A DNA stretch of 46,193 bases from contig JAJXZI010000339.1 in the NCBI GenBank assembly GCA_021780115.1, positions 1 to 46,193 of the forward strand, read 5' to 3'. Position numbers and translations under genes: made by a program. This stretch comes from a bacterium. Its GTDB lineage: Bacteria; Verrucomicrobiota; Verrucomicrobiia; Limisphaerales; JAJXZI01. Positions 1 to 9,947 of this stretch are shown here, one piece after another (position 1 is the stretch's first letter; each line of letters begins with the position of its first letter). The notes beneath the pieces were generated by a model. That model searched no databases and was not told where the DNA came from. It was given only the letters and a program-made list of their open reading frames with translations.

Positions 1-2
1 AG

Positions 3-1874
3 AAGCAAGTTACCACACTGAAGGCCGCTGCTGCCGTGTTGGGCGAGCGGATTCCTGACAGTGCGAACTGGTCGCTCCTTCTTGAGTACCCCATCCCTCG
101 CCGGCAGAAGCGAATCGACGCCATTCTCTTGGCCTCCGACGTCATCTTGTGCCTGGAGTTCAAGACGGAGGAGAAAACGCACAGCCGACAAGCGCAGCAG
201 CAAGCCGAGGACTACGCGCTTGACCTGCGGGACTTTCACGAGCAGAGCCGAGGCCAGCGCATCGTGCCAGTCTCGGTGGCGCTCAAGGCTGAATCCGTGG
301 AAGACGAGCGATCAGTTCACACAGACGACCCTGTCCGTCCGGTCGTTTTAGCCTGCGCTCCCGACCTTGGCCAACGCATCGCGTCTGCGTTTCAAAACGA
401 GACCCGTTTAGATCATCCGTCGATTGACGCGACAGCCTGGGATCTATCGGCGTATCGGCCAGTGCCAACCATCATTGAGGCCGCCGAGGCGCTCTTCGCC
501 GGGCACAACGTCCGCGAGATTGCCCACTCCTACGCCGGAGCGATCAACCTCACGCTCACATCGGATAAGCTGGTGGAAATCATCCAGCGCGCTCAGCGGG
601 AGCGACTCAAGGTGGCGTGCTTCGTGACCGGAGTTCCGGGCGCAGGCAAGACACTGGCGGGACTGAACGTGGTCCACAACCCGGTGCTGCGGCAACAGGG
701 CCGTCCCCCCGGCGTCTTTCTTTCAGGCAACGGCCCGCTGGTGAAAATCGTCTCCGCTGCCATCGCGCGCGACTTTCGGCGACGGACCAACGCGGGCGGC
801 GGGGAGAGAACGACTGGAACTTTCATTCAGAACGTCCACGCCTTCGTTCGCGACGCGCTCGACAAGCCAGACAAGGCGCCTGCTGAGAACGTCATCGTGT
901 TCGACGAAGCCCAGCGCGCCTGGGACGCGGCCCATAACGCGAAGAAGACCGGTTCCGAACTGTCAGAGCCGGAAACCGTGTTGTCCATCATGGACCGGCA
1001 TCGCGACTGGGCCGTCGTGGTCGCGCTGGTGGGTGGCGGACAGGAAATCCACAACGGCGAAGCGGGACTGGCTGAATGGGGTCGCAGTCTGTGCGCGCGG
1101 TTCCCGCACTGGCGCATAGCGGTTTCGCCTCAAGCTCTCGCGGGTGACACCAGTGTTTCTGGGCATCGGCTATTTCCAGACGGAAACAGCGTTCCTTCGC
1201 CGCTCATCCAAGAGCCGGCGCTTCATCTCGAAGTAAACGTCCGCTCCTTTCGGGCACGGCGCCTTGCTGACTGGGTGGAAGCCCTTCTGGCTAACGATGC
1301 CTCGAAAGCTTCCGCCATCGTCTGCGACTTGCAGGATTTCCCGTTAACGCTGACGCGTTCGCTTGCGACGGCGCGGGCGTGGCTTCGGGAGTACGCACGC
1401 GGCCTTCGTCGGTGCGGACTGGTTGCCAGTTCTGGTGCGATTCGCCTCCGCCCTGAGGGACTCGAACTATCGTCCGGTTTCCGCCAGGGCAATCGCGATC
1501 TCTACGTTCACTGGTTCCTCGCAGAACCGTCAGACGTGCGCTCCTCGAACCAACTCGAAGTGGCGGCTTCTGAATTCGAATGCCAGGGCCTGGAACTCGA
1601 CTGGGTTGGAGTCTGCTGGGGTGGGGACTTGCTTCGGAACCTCCACAGTGGAGGCTGGGTTTTTCGGTGCTTCTCCGGCAGCCGCTGGGGCAGCGTCACA
1701 AAGGACATCGACAGGCAATACCTTCTCAACACCTACCGCGTTTTGATGACCCGCGCTCGTGAAGGCATGGTCATTTGGGTGCCGACTGGAGACGCGAGCG
1801 ACCCCACGCGGTCTCCGTCTGAGTTCGATGCGGTTGCCGACTACCTCAGCCGCTGCGGCATGCCGAGACTGTAG
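3..1874 (+). CDS. DUF2075-family DNA/RNA helicase with putative N-terminal PD-(D/E)XK-like region; 5' end truncated by window edge
   Basis: Walker A GVPGAGKTLAG, Walker B VIVFDEAQRAWD, C-terminal helicase-like YLLNTYRVLMTRAREGMVIW; frame stays open upstream of the GTG at 36 to the window edge (KQVTTLKAAAAVLGERIPD). Confidence 0.8.
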   Translation, partial: KQVTTLKAAAAVLGERIPDSANWSLLLEYPIPRRQKRIDAILLASDVILCLEFKTEEKTHSRQAQQQAEDYALDLRDFHEQSRGQRIVPVSVALKAESVEDERSVHTDDPVRPVVLACAPDLGQRIASAFQNETRLDHPSIDATAWDLSAYRPVPTIIEAAEALFAGHNVREIAHSYAGAINLTLTSDKLVEIIQRAQRERLKVACFVTGVPGAGKTLAGLNVVHNPVLRQQGRPPGVFLSGNGPLVKIVSAAIARDFRRRTNAGGGERTTGTFIQNVHAFVRDALDKPDKAPAENVIVFDEAQRAWDAAHNAKKTGSELSEPETVLSIMDRHRDWAVVVALVGGGQEIHNGEAGLAEWGRSLCARFPHWRIAVSPQALAGDTSVSGHRLFPDGNSVPSPLIQEPALHLEVNVRSFRARRLADWVEALLANDASKASAIVCDLQDFPLTLTRSLATARAWLREYARGLRRCGLVASSGAIRLRPEGLELSSGFRQGNRDLYVHWFLAEPSDVRSSNQLEVAASEFECQGLELDWVGVCWGGDLLRNLHSGGWVFRCFSGSRWGSVTKDIDRQYLLNTYRVLMTRAREGMVIWVPTGDASDPTRSPSEFDAVADYLSRCGMPRL

Positions 1875-1923
1875 GCGAGACTGCCTGGGGCGGCTGGCAG
1901 CATTTTGGAACTCGTGCTTCAGT

Positions 1924-2181
1924 TCAGTTGAGGGATGAATTCCCAGTGACTTCAAGCGCGACTGGCCAGCCGCTGCGGGCGTAGCGGCGGCGCTTGGCCT
2001 CTTCTATCTCGGGCAGGACGAGTTGCGCTTCGGGCCAGGATTCCTCGTCCCTGCCGTAGTCCAGCGCGTTGTCGGGGTGCAGGCCGGGGAAGAGGAAGAG
2101 CAGCGCGTGCCAGCCGCGGAGGAATTCCTCCTTGGGCAACGCCCGCAAGGCGCGCCGATCCAGCTTGGCCAAGCACTCCAA
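1924..2181 (-). pseudogene. Possible remnant of a small protein (LAKLDRRALRALPKEEFLRGWHALLFLFPGLHPDNALDYGRDEE), frame broken upstream by a hairpin repeat
   Basis: Protein-like composition in this frame; only a TTG start; upstream segment KALPPAADALRSLIAGDGISLTKQKN lies in another frame, with the 2208-2326 palindromic element between. Confidence 0.3.
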
Positions 2182-2207
2182 CTCGTGGGCGACGGCGGCG
2201 CGGGAAT

Positions 2208-2326
2208 GGGGAGCACACGCGGCCCGCGTGTCGTTCGCGACGGCCCGCCGCGAACCATCGAGAGTCTGACTGGAGGTGCGTTCGGCGAGACCGCCGAACG
2301 CGGCAGGCGGGCCGCCTGCGCTCCCC
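2208..2326. repeat. 119-bp quadruple-hairpin palindromic element (REP/MITE-like)
   Basis: GGGGAGC...GCTCCCC termini enclosing four consecutive hairpins: ACACGCGG-c-CCGCGTGT, GTTCGCGACGG-c-CCGCCGCGAAC, GCGTTCGGCG-agac-CGCCGAACGC, GCAGGCGG-g-CCGCCTGC. Confidence 0.85.
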
Positions 2327-2485
2327 AGAAACTCCTTCGGCGCCGGGCCGGTTGATATTGATCTCCTTCTCCACCGCCTTGGACTGCGGTCCGCCGGTGG
2401 GTTTGGCGTTCTTCTGCTTGGTCAGCGAAATGCCGTCGCCGGCAATCAGGGAGCGGAGTGCATCCGCGGCGGGCGGAAGCGCTTT

Positions 2486-3442
2486 TTACTTCCAGTACGG
2501 GCACCGCACCCAGCGCTGCGGCTCGACTTCCACCAGTTCGGGAATCGCGCGGGAACACTCCGGTTTCGCGATCGGGCAGCGCGGCGCGAAGCGGCAGCCG
2601 GGCGGGAAATCACCGTGGCGCGGCACGGTGCCGGGGATCGTCGCCAACCGGGTGGCGCCGCCGCCGGGTTTCGGCACGGAGTGGATCAGCGCCCGGGTGT
2701 AGGGATGCCACGGCCGGCGCAGCAACTGCGCCGCGGGCGCCCGCTCCACGATCTGTCCGGCATACATCACCGCCACGCGGTCGGCCATGTCGCCGACGAT
2801 GCCCAGGTTGTGCGTGATGAGCAGGATGGCCATGCCGAGGCGCTGCTGGAGGTCGCGGAGCAGTTCGAGAATTTGTGCCTGGATGGTCACGTCGAGCGCG
2901 GTGGTCGGCTCGTCGGCCACCAGCAGCTTCGGCTCGCTGGCCAGCGCCATCGCCAGCATCACCCGCTGCTGCATCCCGCCGGACATCTGCCACGGGTAAT
3001 CCCGGAGGCGCGCTTCCGGCGCGGGGATTTTCACCAGTTGGAGCAGGCGGACCACCTCCGCGTCCGTCGCCTGGTCCGGGCGATGCAGCTTGAGGGACTC
3101 CTTGATCTGGCTGCCGACGCGGAAGACCGGGTTCAGCGACACGCCCGGTTCCTGGAACACGTAGCTCACCACGCCGCCGCGAATCCGGCGCAACGCGGCC
3201 GGGGTCATCCGCAGCACGTCGTGGCCGTCGAGCAGGATTTCGCCGCCGGCGTAGCGGGCGGGCGGCGTCGGCACCAGCCGGGCGATGGACAGGGCGGTGA
3301 CGCTCTTGCCGCAGCCGCTCTCGCCCGCCAGGCAGAGTGTTTCCCCGGTCCCGACGGTCAGGGACACCCCGTCCACGGCGCGCAGGCTCGTTTCGCCGGT
3401 GACGAAGTCGAGCGTCAGGTTCCGGATTTCGAGCAGCGGCAT
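2486..3442 (-). CDS. Oligo/dipeptide-type ABC transporter ATP-binding protein (OppD/DppD-like)
   Basis: Walker A GESGCGKS, signature [15 protein letters not shown], Walker [14 protein letters not shown]-terminal Cys-containing [14 protein letters not shown]; start trimmed to [13 protein letters not shown]. Confidence 0.9.
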   Translation of the reverse strand: MPLLEIRNLTLDFVTGETSLRAVDGVSLTVGTGETLCLAGESGCGKSVTALSIARLVPTPPARYAGGEILLDGHDVLRMTPAALRRIRGGVVSYVFQEPGVSLNPVFRVGSQIKESLKLHRPDQATDAEVVRLLQLVKIPAPEARLRDYPWQMSGGMQQRVMLAMALASEPKLLVADEPTTALDVTIQAQILELLRDLQQRLGMAILLITHNLGIVGDMADRVAVMYAGQIVERAPAAQLLRRPWHPYTRALIHSVPKPGGGATRLATIPGTVPRHGDFPPGCRFAPRCPIAKPECSRAIPELVEVEPQRWVRCPYWK

Positions 3443-3629
3443 GGAGGCGGGGCGGCTGGGCCGGACTGGTGGTTCGCGGGCACGCCGCCTTGGGTAAATC
3501 ATCCCCGGGGCGAAGGAAAGTCCGAATGCCGGCCCACGCGGCCGCATCCCCCGGCGCGCGGCGTGACGGCGGCTGGTTGACGGGGTCGCCGGGCGCCGGC
3601 ACCTTGGCGGCGCCTCTTGAGGCAAACGC

Positions 3630-4118
3630 ATGGCCGAAATCGTCCCAGCCTACGCGGGCAGCGAATTGCAGGCGGTGAAGTCGCTCATCGTCGAATACGC
3701 CGTCTCGCTGCAGTTCCACCATTGCTTCGACACCTTCGCGGACGAGTTGGCCCGGCTGCCGGGCGAATACGCGCCGCCGACCGGCCGGCTGTTCCTGGCG
3801 CGGCACGCGGGCGAACCCGCCGGCTGCGGGGCGCTGCGGCGCAATCCCGACGGCGTGGCCGAAATGAAGCGCCTCTATGTCCGGCCCCAGTGCCGGGGAT
3901 TGGGCCTCGGGCGGAGGTTGGCGGAAGCGCTGATGCGGGAAGCGCAGCGCGCCGGCCATCGGCGGATGCGCCTCGACACGTTGCCGTCCATGACCGCGGC
4001 CATTGCGCTCTACCAGTCGCTGGGGTTCCAGCGGGTCGCCGAAGCGGTGCGCTGCGGCTCTTCGGTCCCGTCGTTGCTGATGGAACTGGATTTCCCGGCG
4101 CCGCAACCGCCGGGGTGA
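3630..4118 (+). CDS. GNAT family N-acetyltransferase
   Basis: KRLYVRPQCRGLGLGRRLAEALMREA acetyl-CoA binding motif. Confidence 0.85.
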   Translation: MAEIVPAYAGSELQAVKSLIVEYAVSLQFHHCFDTFADELARLPGEYAPPTGRLFLARHAGEPAGCGALRRNPDGVAEMKRLYVRPQCRGLGLGRRLAEALMREAQRAGHRRMRLDTLPSMTAAIALYQSLGFQRVAEAVRCGSSVPSLLMELDFPAPQPPG

Positions 4119-4168
4119 ACGCGTCCGGTTTCGGATTTGACCGCTGCCGCCGCGGCCCACCCAAAACA

Positions 4169-4196
4169 TTGTCCGCCCGGTGGTGTTTGCTAAAGT
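4169..4196 (+). promoter_or_regulatory. Predicted sigma70-like promoter: TTGTCC-N16-TAAAGT
   Basis: -10 ends 7 nt before the ATG at 4204. Confidence 0.5.
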
Positions 4197-4203
4197 GGGC
4201 CAG

Positions 4204-4809
4204 ATGCCAGTCGATGCCGATGCCGAGCTGATGCGCCGCGTCAAGCGCGGCGACATGCGCGCCTTCGCCGAACTGGTGGACAAATACCAGCAGCCGGTGA
4301 TGAACCTGCTGGCGCGCACGTTGCGCGACGAGACCGAGGCGGAGGACCTCGCCCAGAACGTCTTCGTCCAGATCTTCAAGTCGGCGGACCGCTACCGCGA
4401 ATCGGCGAAGTTCACCACCTGGCTGTACACCATCGCGCGCAACCTGTGCCTGAATGAAATCCGCCGTCGCGCGCGCCACCCGGCCGAACCGCTCGACGGC
4501 CCGCCGACCGAACACGCCGACCAGCCCGCGCGCCAGTACGAGGACCGGAAGGTGTTTTCGCCGCCGGACGCGCTGCTCCACGGCGAACTGGAGGAGAAAA
4601 TCGAGGAGGCGTTGGCCAGCCTGCCGGAGAACCAGCGCACCGCCCTGTTGCTCTGCCGGCAGGAGGAATTGAGTTACGAGGAAATCGCGACGGTGCTGGG
4701 CTGTTCGGTCGCGGCCACCAAGTCGCTCATCCATCGCGGGCGGGAAACGCTGAAGCAGAAATTGAAGCCGTATCTGCAAACCGGCGCGTGGAAGGACGCG
4801 CCAAAATGA
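4204..4809 (+). CDS. ECF-type RNA polymerase sigma factor
   Basis: Region 2 EAEDLAQNVFVQIFKSADRYRESAKFTTWLYTIARNLCLNEIRRR; region 4 ELSYEEIATVLGCSVAATKSLIHRGRETLKQKL. Confidence 0.92.
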   Translation: MPVDADAELMRRVKRGDMRAFAELVDKYQQPVMNLLARTLRDETEAEDLAQNVFVQIFKSADRYRESAKFTTWLYTIARNLCLNEIRRRARHPAEPLDGPPTEHADQPARQYEDRKVFSPPDALLHGELEEKIEEALASLPENQRTALLLCRQEELSYEEIATVLGCSVAATKSLIHRGRETLKQKLKPYLQTGAWKDAPK

Positions 4810-4854
4810 AAGCAACTTTGGCGCGCGGACGGTTTTTATATTGCTGAAAACCCG

Positions 4855-5349
4855 ATGAACAACGCCTCGCTTTACCAACGGCTGCGGGAAACCGGCTGGC
4901 GGCGCGACCTCAGCGGCGCGGAGACGGCCGAGTTGCGCGCCTGGCTCGCCGCGCATCCGGAGGCCCGGCCGGACTGGGAACTGGAAGAGCAGTTGACCCG
5001 GTCCCTGCGCGGGTTGCGGGCGGTGCCAGTGGCGTCGAACTTCACGGCGCGCGTCCTCCAGGCGGTGGAGACGCAGTGCGACGTCCCGGCGCGCGCGGCC
5101 GGGCGGCGCTGGTGGCGTCCCTTGGTCTGGGCGCCCCGTTTCGCCTGGCTGGCGGTGGCGCTGGCGGCGGGACTGTTCACCTACCATCAGCACGAAGCCG
5201 CCCAGCGGCACGCGCTCGGCGAGAAGATTGCCGCCGTTTCCAACGTGAAGACCGTGCCGAGTCCGGAAATCCTCCAGGATTTCGACGCGATCCGCCGCCT
5301 GGGGCAGGCCCCGCCCGCCGACGTGGCCCTGCTGAAGGTCCTGGAATGA
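4855..5349 (+). CDS. Putative anti-sigma factor / single-pass membrane protein
   Basis: Immediately downstream of the sigma factor; central TM segment RFAWLAVALAAGLFTY. Confidence 0.6.
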   Translation: MNNASLYQRLRETGWRRDLSGAETAELRAWLAAHPEARPDWELEEQLTRSLRGLRAVPVASNFTARVLQAVETQCDVPARAAGRRWWRPLVWAPRFAWLAVALAAGLFTYHQHEAAQRHALGEKIAAVSNVKTVPSPEILQDFDAIRRLGQAPPADVALLKVLE

Positions 5350-6293
5350 GGCTCCGCCCGGCGAGAAATCTGATCGCCGCCGCGCTCCTGGTGGTGCGGC
5401 TGCCCGCGTTCGCCGCCGACGCCCCGCCGGCCCCGAACAGCGCCCCGCCCGCCCGGTGCCCGGTGGATTTCTTCCGCGAACTGCTGGCGATGGACCCGGA
5501 CGAGCGGCCCCGGGCGCTGACGAACCGTCCGCCGGAACTGCGGCAGCAAATCCTCGTCAAAGTGCGCGAATACGAGGCGCTCCCCGCGGACGAACGCGAA
5601 CTGCGGCTGCGGGCGACGGAGTTGCGCTGGTATCTGGTTCCCTTGCTCGCGCTGCCCCGGGTCCGGCAGACCGCGCAGCTTGGAAGCATTCCCCCCAGCC
5701 TCCGCAAGCTGGTGGAGGCACGGCTCGTGCAGTGGAACCTGTATCCGCCCGGCCTGCAGAAGCAACTCCTGGAAGACGACCAGAACACGCAGCTTTACCT
5801 CCAGTTCGCGGCCGGCACCCCGAGGCAAAAGCAGACGCTGTTGCAAAGCCTGACCCCGGCGGAGCGGCAGAACATGGAGCGAAAGATCCTTTACCCGCCG
5901 GGGCTGGATCATTCCCTCAGCGGACTGGGCCAGTTCCTCGATCTGACGGCCGAGGAGAAGAGCCGGGTGCTGGCGTCCCTTTCGGAGACGGAACGTCAGC
6001 AGATCGCCCGGACGCTGCGGATGTTCGAGGACCTGCCGCGCCCCCAGCGCCTCCAGTGCGTGCGCTCGTTTGAGAAGTTCGCCGGACTCAGCCCGCAGGA
6101 ACAGCAGCGGTTCCTGCGGAATGCCGAACGCTGGGAGGCCATGACGCCCGCCGAGCGCGACACCTGGCGCAAGCTCGTCCAGCAGGCCCAGTCGCTGCCG
6201 CCCCTGCCGCAGGGACTCGACGAGCCGCCGCCGCCGCCGGTTTCGACCCCGCCGGCTGCCTCCGCCATGCCGGTCGTGACGAACGGCAACTGA
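5346..6293 (+). CDS. Secreted DUF3106-like protein
   Basis: ATGA overlap with previous gene; signal peptide; repeated LTPAERQ / LSETERQQI / MTPAERDTWR motifs. Confidence 0.6.
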   Translation: MRLRPARNLIAAALLVVRLPAFAADAPPAPNSAPPARCPVDFFRELLAMDPDERPRALTNRPPELRQQILVKVREYEALPADERELRLRATELRWYLVPLLALPRVRQTAQLGSIPPSLRKLVEARLVQWNLYPPGLQKQLLEDDQNTQLYLQFAAGTPRQKQTLLQSLTPAERQNMERKILYPPGLDHSLSGLGQFLDLTAEEKSRVLASLSETERQQIARTLRMFEDLPRPQRLQCVRSFEKFAGLSPQEQQRFLRNAERWEAMTPAERDTWRKLVQQAQSLPPLPQGLDEPPPPPVSTPPAASAMPVVTNGN

Positions 6294-6332
6294 GGGCCAC
6301 GCGGACGAACCGACTCCCGGAACCCGGCCGCC

Positions 6333-7430
6333 TCACCGGGGGATCCACCCAACCGCTTGCGCCGCCTTGACCAAGAAATAGGCCGCCACCCCGCTGGCCG
6401 GGATGGTCAGAATCCAGGCCCAAATGATCCGCTCGACGACGGTGAGCCGGAGCGCGTTGAACCGCTTGGCACAGCCGACGCCCATGATCGACGCCGAGAT
6501 GGCGTGCGTGGTGGAAACGGGCATCCCAAGCGCCGCCGCCGCGAGCAGTACCGTGGCGCCGGTGGTTTCGGCCGCGAAGCCGTGGACGGGATGGAGCCGG
6601 ACCATTTTGTGGCCGAGCGTTTTGATGATGCGCCAGCCGCCGGCGGCCGTGCCGGCACACATGGTCAGCGCGCAGACGACCTTGATCCACACGGCGATTG
6701 CGAGCGGTTGGCCGGGCGGCGGCTCGGGCAATTTCAGGAAGCTGAGCCAGCCGGGAAGACTGGTGAACAGCCCCGCCGCCGTGGCCGTCGCCAGCGCGAG
6801 CGCGAGGATGCCCATCGTTTTCTGCGCGTCATTGGTGCCGTGGCTGAACCCCATGTAGGCGGCACTGAGCAACTGGAGTTTGCCGAAGACCCGGTTCACC
6901 TTGGCCGTCCGCCAGTTGCGCAGGACGAAATAAAGAAACCCCATCAAGAGGAACCCGCCGACAAAGCCGCAGATCGGCGAACTCACCATGGGCACGACCA
7001 CTTTCCAGAGCACGCCCTTGCCCTCCCACCAATGGCTTTTGCCGGGGATGGACCAGATGATCACGCCCCAATTGTTGCTCGTCGCCGCGAGACAGGCGCC
7101 GCACAGACCGCCGACGAGTGCGTGGGACGAACTGGACGGCAGGCCCAGCCGCCAGGTGATCAGGTTCCAGACGATCGCGCCGAGCAGCGCGCAAATGAGG
7201 AGCGGCGAGGTGACGACCTTGGCGTCCACCAGGCCGGAGGCGACGGTCTGGGCCACGGCGGTGCCCCAGAGGGCGCCCAGCAGGTTGGTGGTGGCGGCCA
7301 GCACCACGGCCTGGCGCGGCGTCAGGACTTTGGTGGAAACGACGGTGGCGATGGAGTTGGCCGTGTCGTGGAAGCCGTTGATGTATTCGAACACCAACGC
7401 CACCAGGATGACGGTGAGGATGAGCGTCAT
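6333..7430 (-). CDS. PiT family inorganic phosphate transporter
   Basis: FEYINGFHDTANSIATVVSTKVLTPRQAV and SHGTNDAQKTMGI PiT signatures. Confidence 0.93.
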   Translation of the reverse strand: MTLILTVILVALVFEYINGFHDTANSIATVVSTKVLTPRQAVVLAATTNLLGALWGTAVAQTVASGLVDAKVVTSPLLICALLGAIVWNLITWRLGLPSSSSHALVGGLCGACLAATSNNWGVIIWSIPGKSHWWEGKGVLWKVVVPMVSSPICGFVGGFLLMGFLYFVLRNWRTAKVNRVFGKLQLLSAAYMGFSHGTNDAQKTMGILALALATATAAGLFTSLPGWLSFLKLPEPPPGQPLAIAVWIKVVCALTMCAGTAAGGWRIIKTLGHKMVRLHPVHGFAAETTGATVLLAAAALGMPVSTTHAISASIMGVGCAKRFNALRLTVVERIIWAWILTIPASGVAAYFLVKAAQAVGWIPR

Positions 7431-7540
7431 GGCTGCGCGGACGTTGCGGCGGAGGGCCGTGCGGGCAACAAAGCCGAAATCCGAGGACGCTGCGCGCTGT
7501 CGCGCCCCGGCGGCCGGCCATTCACGCGGACGGGCATGGC

Positions 7541-8170
7541 TCAGGAATTCTTCAGGACGATGTGCATGACCACGTTGCCGGCGTCGCGGCAGCGGTCGAT
7601 CACTTTCTCCATCAACTCGTAGAGGTCGCGGATGACCATGGCGCGGATGGCTTCGAAGCGCCCACTGTAGAGGTCGCGCAGCAACTCCATCATCAGCTTG
7701 TCGGCCTCGCCTTCGACATAGTGGAGCTTGTCGTTGAGTTCCTTGATTCGCTCCAGGTGCCGGATGTCGCGGAGTTGGTGGACCATCGTGCGGACCACAT
7801 CGGTGGCCTTCTCCATCATCTCGGCCTGGCGGGCAAAGTCCACGCCCTCCAGGTGGGGCGCGGCCAGGACCAGGCGCTCGGCGAATTTCTCGACAGTCTT
7901 GGGGATTTTATAGAGCGCCAGGGACAGCGCCTCGATGTCTTCGCGGTCCAGGCCGGTCACGAAGGTCTTCACCAGTTCTTCGCTGATCTGCTCGGCGATC
8001 CGCTTCTCTTTGCGGCGGGCGAGCACCAGGTCGTCGAGATGGCCGGCGCTGCGCGGAGACTGCAGGAACCGGATGACCAGCCGGACGCTCTCGTCGGCTT
8101 CCTGCGCGGCCGCTTCCAAGAGACCGTAGAAGCGATCCCCTTTGCCGAAGATTTGCTGAAGGGAAAACAT
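7541..8170 (-). CDS. DUF47 / PhoU-like phosphate transport regulator
   Basis: MFSLQQIFGKGDRFYGLLEAAAQEADESV...DLYELMEKVIDRCRDAGNVV; directly upstream of the PiT gene. Confidence 0.9.
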   Translation of the reverse strand: MFSLQQIFGKGDRFYGLLEAAAQEADESVRLVIRFLQSPRSAGHLDDLVLARRKEKRIAEQISEELVKTFVTGLDREDIEALSLALYKIPKTVEKFAERLVLAAPHLEGVDFARQAEMMEKATDVVRTMVHQLRDIRHLERIKELNDKLHYVEGEADKLMMELLRDLYSGRFEAIRAMVIRDLYELMEKVIDRCRDAGNVVMHIVLKNS

Positions 8171-8383
8171 AACGCCGCCAGTTCGCCGGGAAGCGTCGGA
8201 AAAGTCCACGAAAAAGCGCGTCCCATTTCCGGTCGGAAACGAGCGCAAGCACGAACCACCGGAACCCTCGGGCCGACGGTGGTGCCGGCGAACGACTCGC
8301 CGGCTCGTTGGCCCAAAAAAGGGCAAACAATTGCCAAGAATCGGAAGGCGGTGTTCCACGACTCCGGCTAATCTCCGCGTCAG

Positions 8384-8458
8384 AGATGTCGCGGGGTGCG
8401 GCTCGCCTGCGGAACTGGCTTGGCAGGCATTTCGGGAGAACCCACTTCGCTGACATCT
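8384..8458. repeat. Nested inverted-repeat element in the DUF47-acuC intergenic region
   Basis: AGATGTC (8384-8390)/GACATCT (8452-8458) around GCCTGC (8405-8410)/GCAGGC (8423-8428); shares 11-mer CAGGCATTTCG with the element inside the MFS gene. Confidence 0.5.
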
Positions 8459-8703
8459 GGACCTCGGCGCGGAGGAAACCTCACCATCCCGCTCGCGGCA
8501 GGCCGTTCGCACCGCATAGCGGGCTGGCATCGCAACTGGACGCCGGATGCGCGGTCCTCCCCCCGGGAGGCCGTGGACATCGGACAGGATGAGATGACAT
8601 TGGAACGCGAACACGCTGTCACGCACGACGCGGAAACATCCCTCAGGCGTGCCGCCCGACGCGACTGGCTTCCAGCGCGGACGCGGAAACGCGCACCCCA
8701 GCC

Positions 8704-9882
8704 ATGAACGACCGCAAGCTGATCTTCCTTTATCCGCCGGAGGTCGAGGCGTTGAGCTACCCGGCCGATTGTCCGTTCAAGACGCAGCGGGCCGGTCTCA
8801 CGCGGCAACGGCTGATTTCCTTCGGGCTGCTCGGGGTGGAAGGGCGCCAGGAAGTGGCGCCCCGGGAGGCATCCCTGGCCGCGCTTCGGGAATTTCACAC
8901 CGCGGCCTACCTGGAGGAATTGCAGCGCGCTGCCGCGGGGGATCTGACGGTGGCGGGGTTCCGCATGGGCCTCGGCGGACCGGATACGCCGGTGTTCAAG
9001 GACATGTTTGCCTATGGCGCCTGGGCCTGCGGCGCGGCGCTCACGGCGGCCGACCTGTTGCTGGCGGGCGAGGCGGACGTCGCGTTCAACCTGCTGGGCG
9101 GTTTCCATCATGCTCACGCCGCCAGGGCCGGCGGCTTCTGTTATCTCAACGACGTCGTGCTGGCCTGCCAGCGGCTGGCCGCGGCCGGCAAGCGCGTCGC
9201 CTGCCTGGACGTGGACGCCCACCACGGCGACGGCACGCAGGCGGCGTTTTACCACCGCAATGACGTGCTGACGATCTCGCTCCACGAGAGTGGTCGGACG
9301 CTTTTCCCCGGCGGCGGTTTTGAGGATGAGATCGGCGCAGGCCCGGGCCGGGGTTACAACGTGAATGTCCCGCTGCCGGCGGACACCTACGACGAGGCCT
9401 TTCTGCTGGCGTTTGACGGCGTGGTCACGCCGCTGCTCGGCGCCTACGAACCGGACGTGCTCGTACTCGAACTGGGCATGGACACGCTGGCCGGCGACCC
9501 CCTCACGCACCTGCACCTGACCAACAACGTCGCGGCGGAGATTGTCAAACGGGTACTGCGCCTGCGGCGGCCGATCCTCGTCGCCGGCGGCGGCGGCTAC
9601 CACGTGGAGAACACGGTGCGCGGCTGGGCGCTGGCGTGGCGGACGTTTTGCGGCGAGGGCGAAGAAGATGATTTCAGCCTGGGGCTGGGCGGCGTCCTGC
9701 TCGGCAGCGCGGAATGGGCGGGCGGGCTGCGCGACCGCGAGTTGGTGGTCACGGCGGAGCGACGCCGGGCCGTCGAGCCGGAGTTGCGAGCCACAATGGA
9801 AACCGTTATCAAGCACGTCTTCCGGCATCATGGTCTTGGGACGTATTCCGCTGTGGGCTGCGATCCAGTCCGGAGCGGTTGA
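8704..9882 (+). CDS. Histone deacetylase / AcuC-family lysine deacetylase
   Basis: [57 protein letters not shown] class I HDAC motifs. Confidence 0.9.
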   Translation: MNDRKLIFLYPPEVEALSYPADCPFKTQRAGLTRQRLISFGLLGVEGRQEVAPREASLAALREFHTAAYLEELQRAAAGDLTVAGFRMGLGGPDTPVFKDMFAYGAWACGAALTAADLLLAGEADVAFNLLGGFHHAHAARAGGFCYLNDVVLACQRLAAAGKRVACLDVDAHHGDGTQAAFYHRNDVLTISLHESGRTLFPGGGFEDEIGAGPGRGYNVNVPLPADTYDEAFLLAFDGVVTPLLGAYEPDVLVLELGMDTLAGDPLTHLHLTNNVAAEIVKRVLRLRRPILVAGGGGYHVENTVRGWALAWRTFCGEGEEDDFSLGLGGVLLGSAEWAGGLRDRELVVTAERRRAVEPELRATMETVIKHVFRHHGLGTYSAVGCDPVRSG

Positions 9883-9947
9883 CAGGGCCAGCCGGTTTTG
9901 CCGAAACGCAAACGATCACGACCGAAACCAAACCTGAAAGGAACCAC

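Noticed and set aside
2276-3580. 434-aa plus-strand ORF
   Set aside because: Antisense to the ABC ATPase and running through the hairpin element; His/Arg/Gly-rich nonsense composition.
3685-5211. 508-aa minus-strand ORF
   Set aside because: Antisense to the GNAT, sigma and anti-sigma genes, which have clear family motifs.
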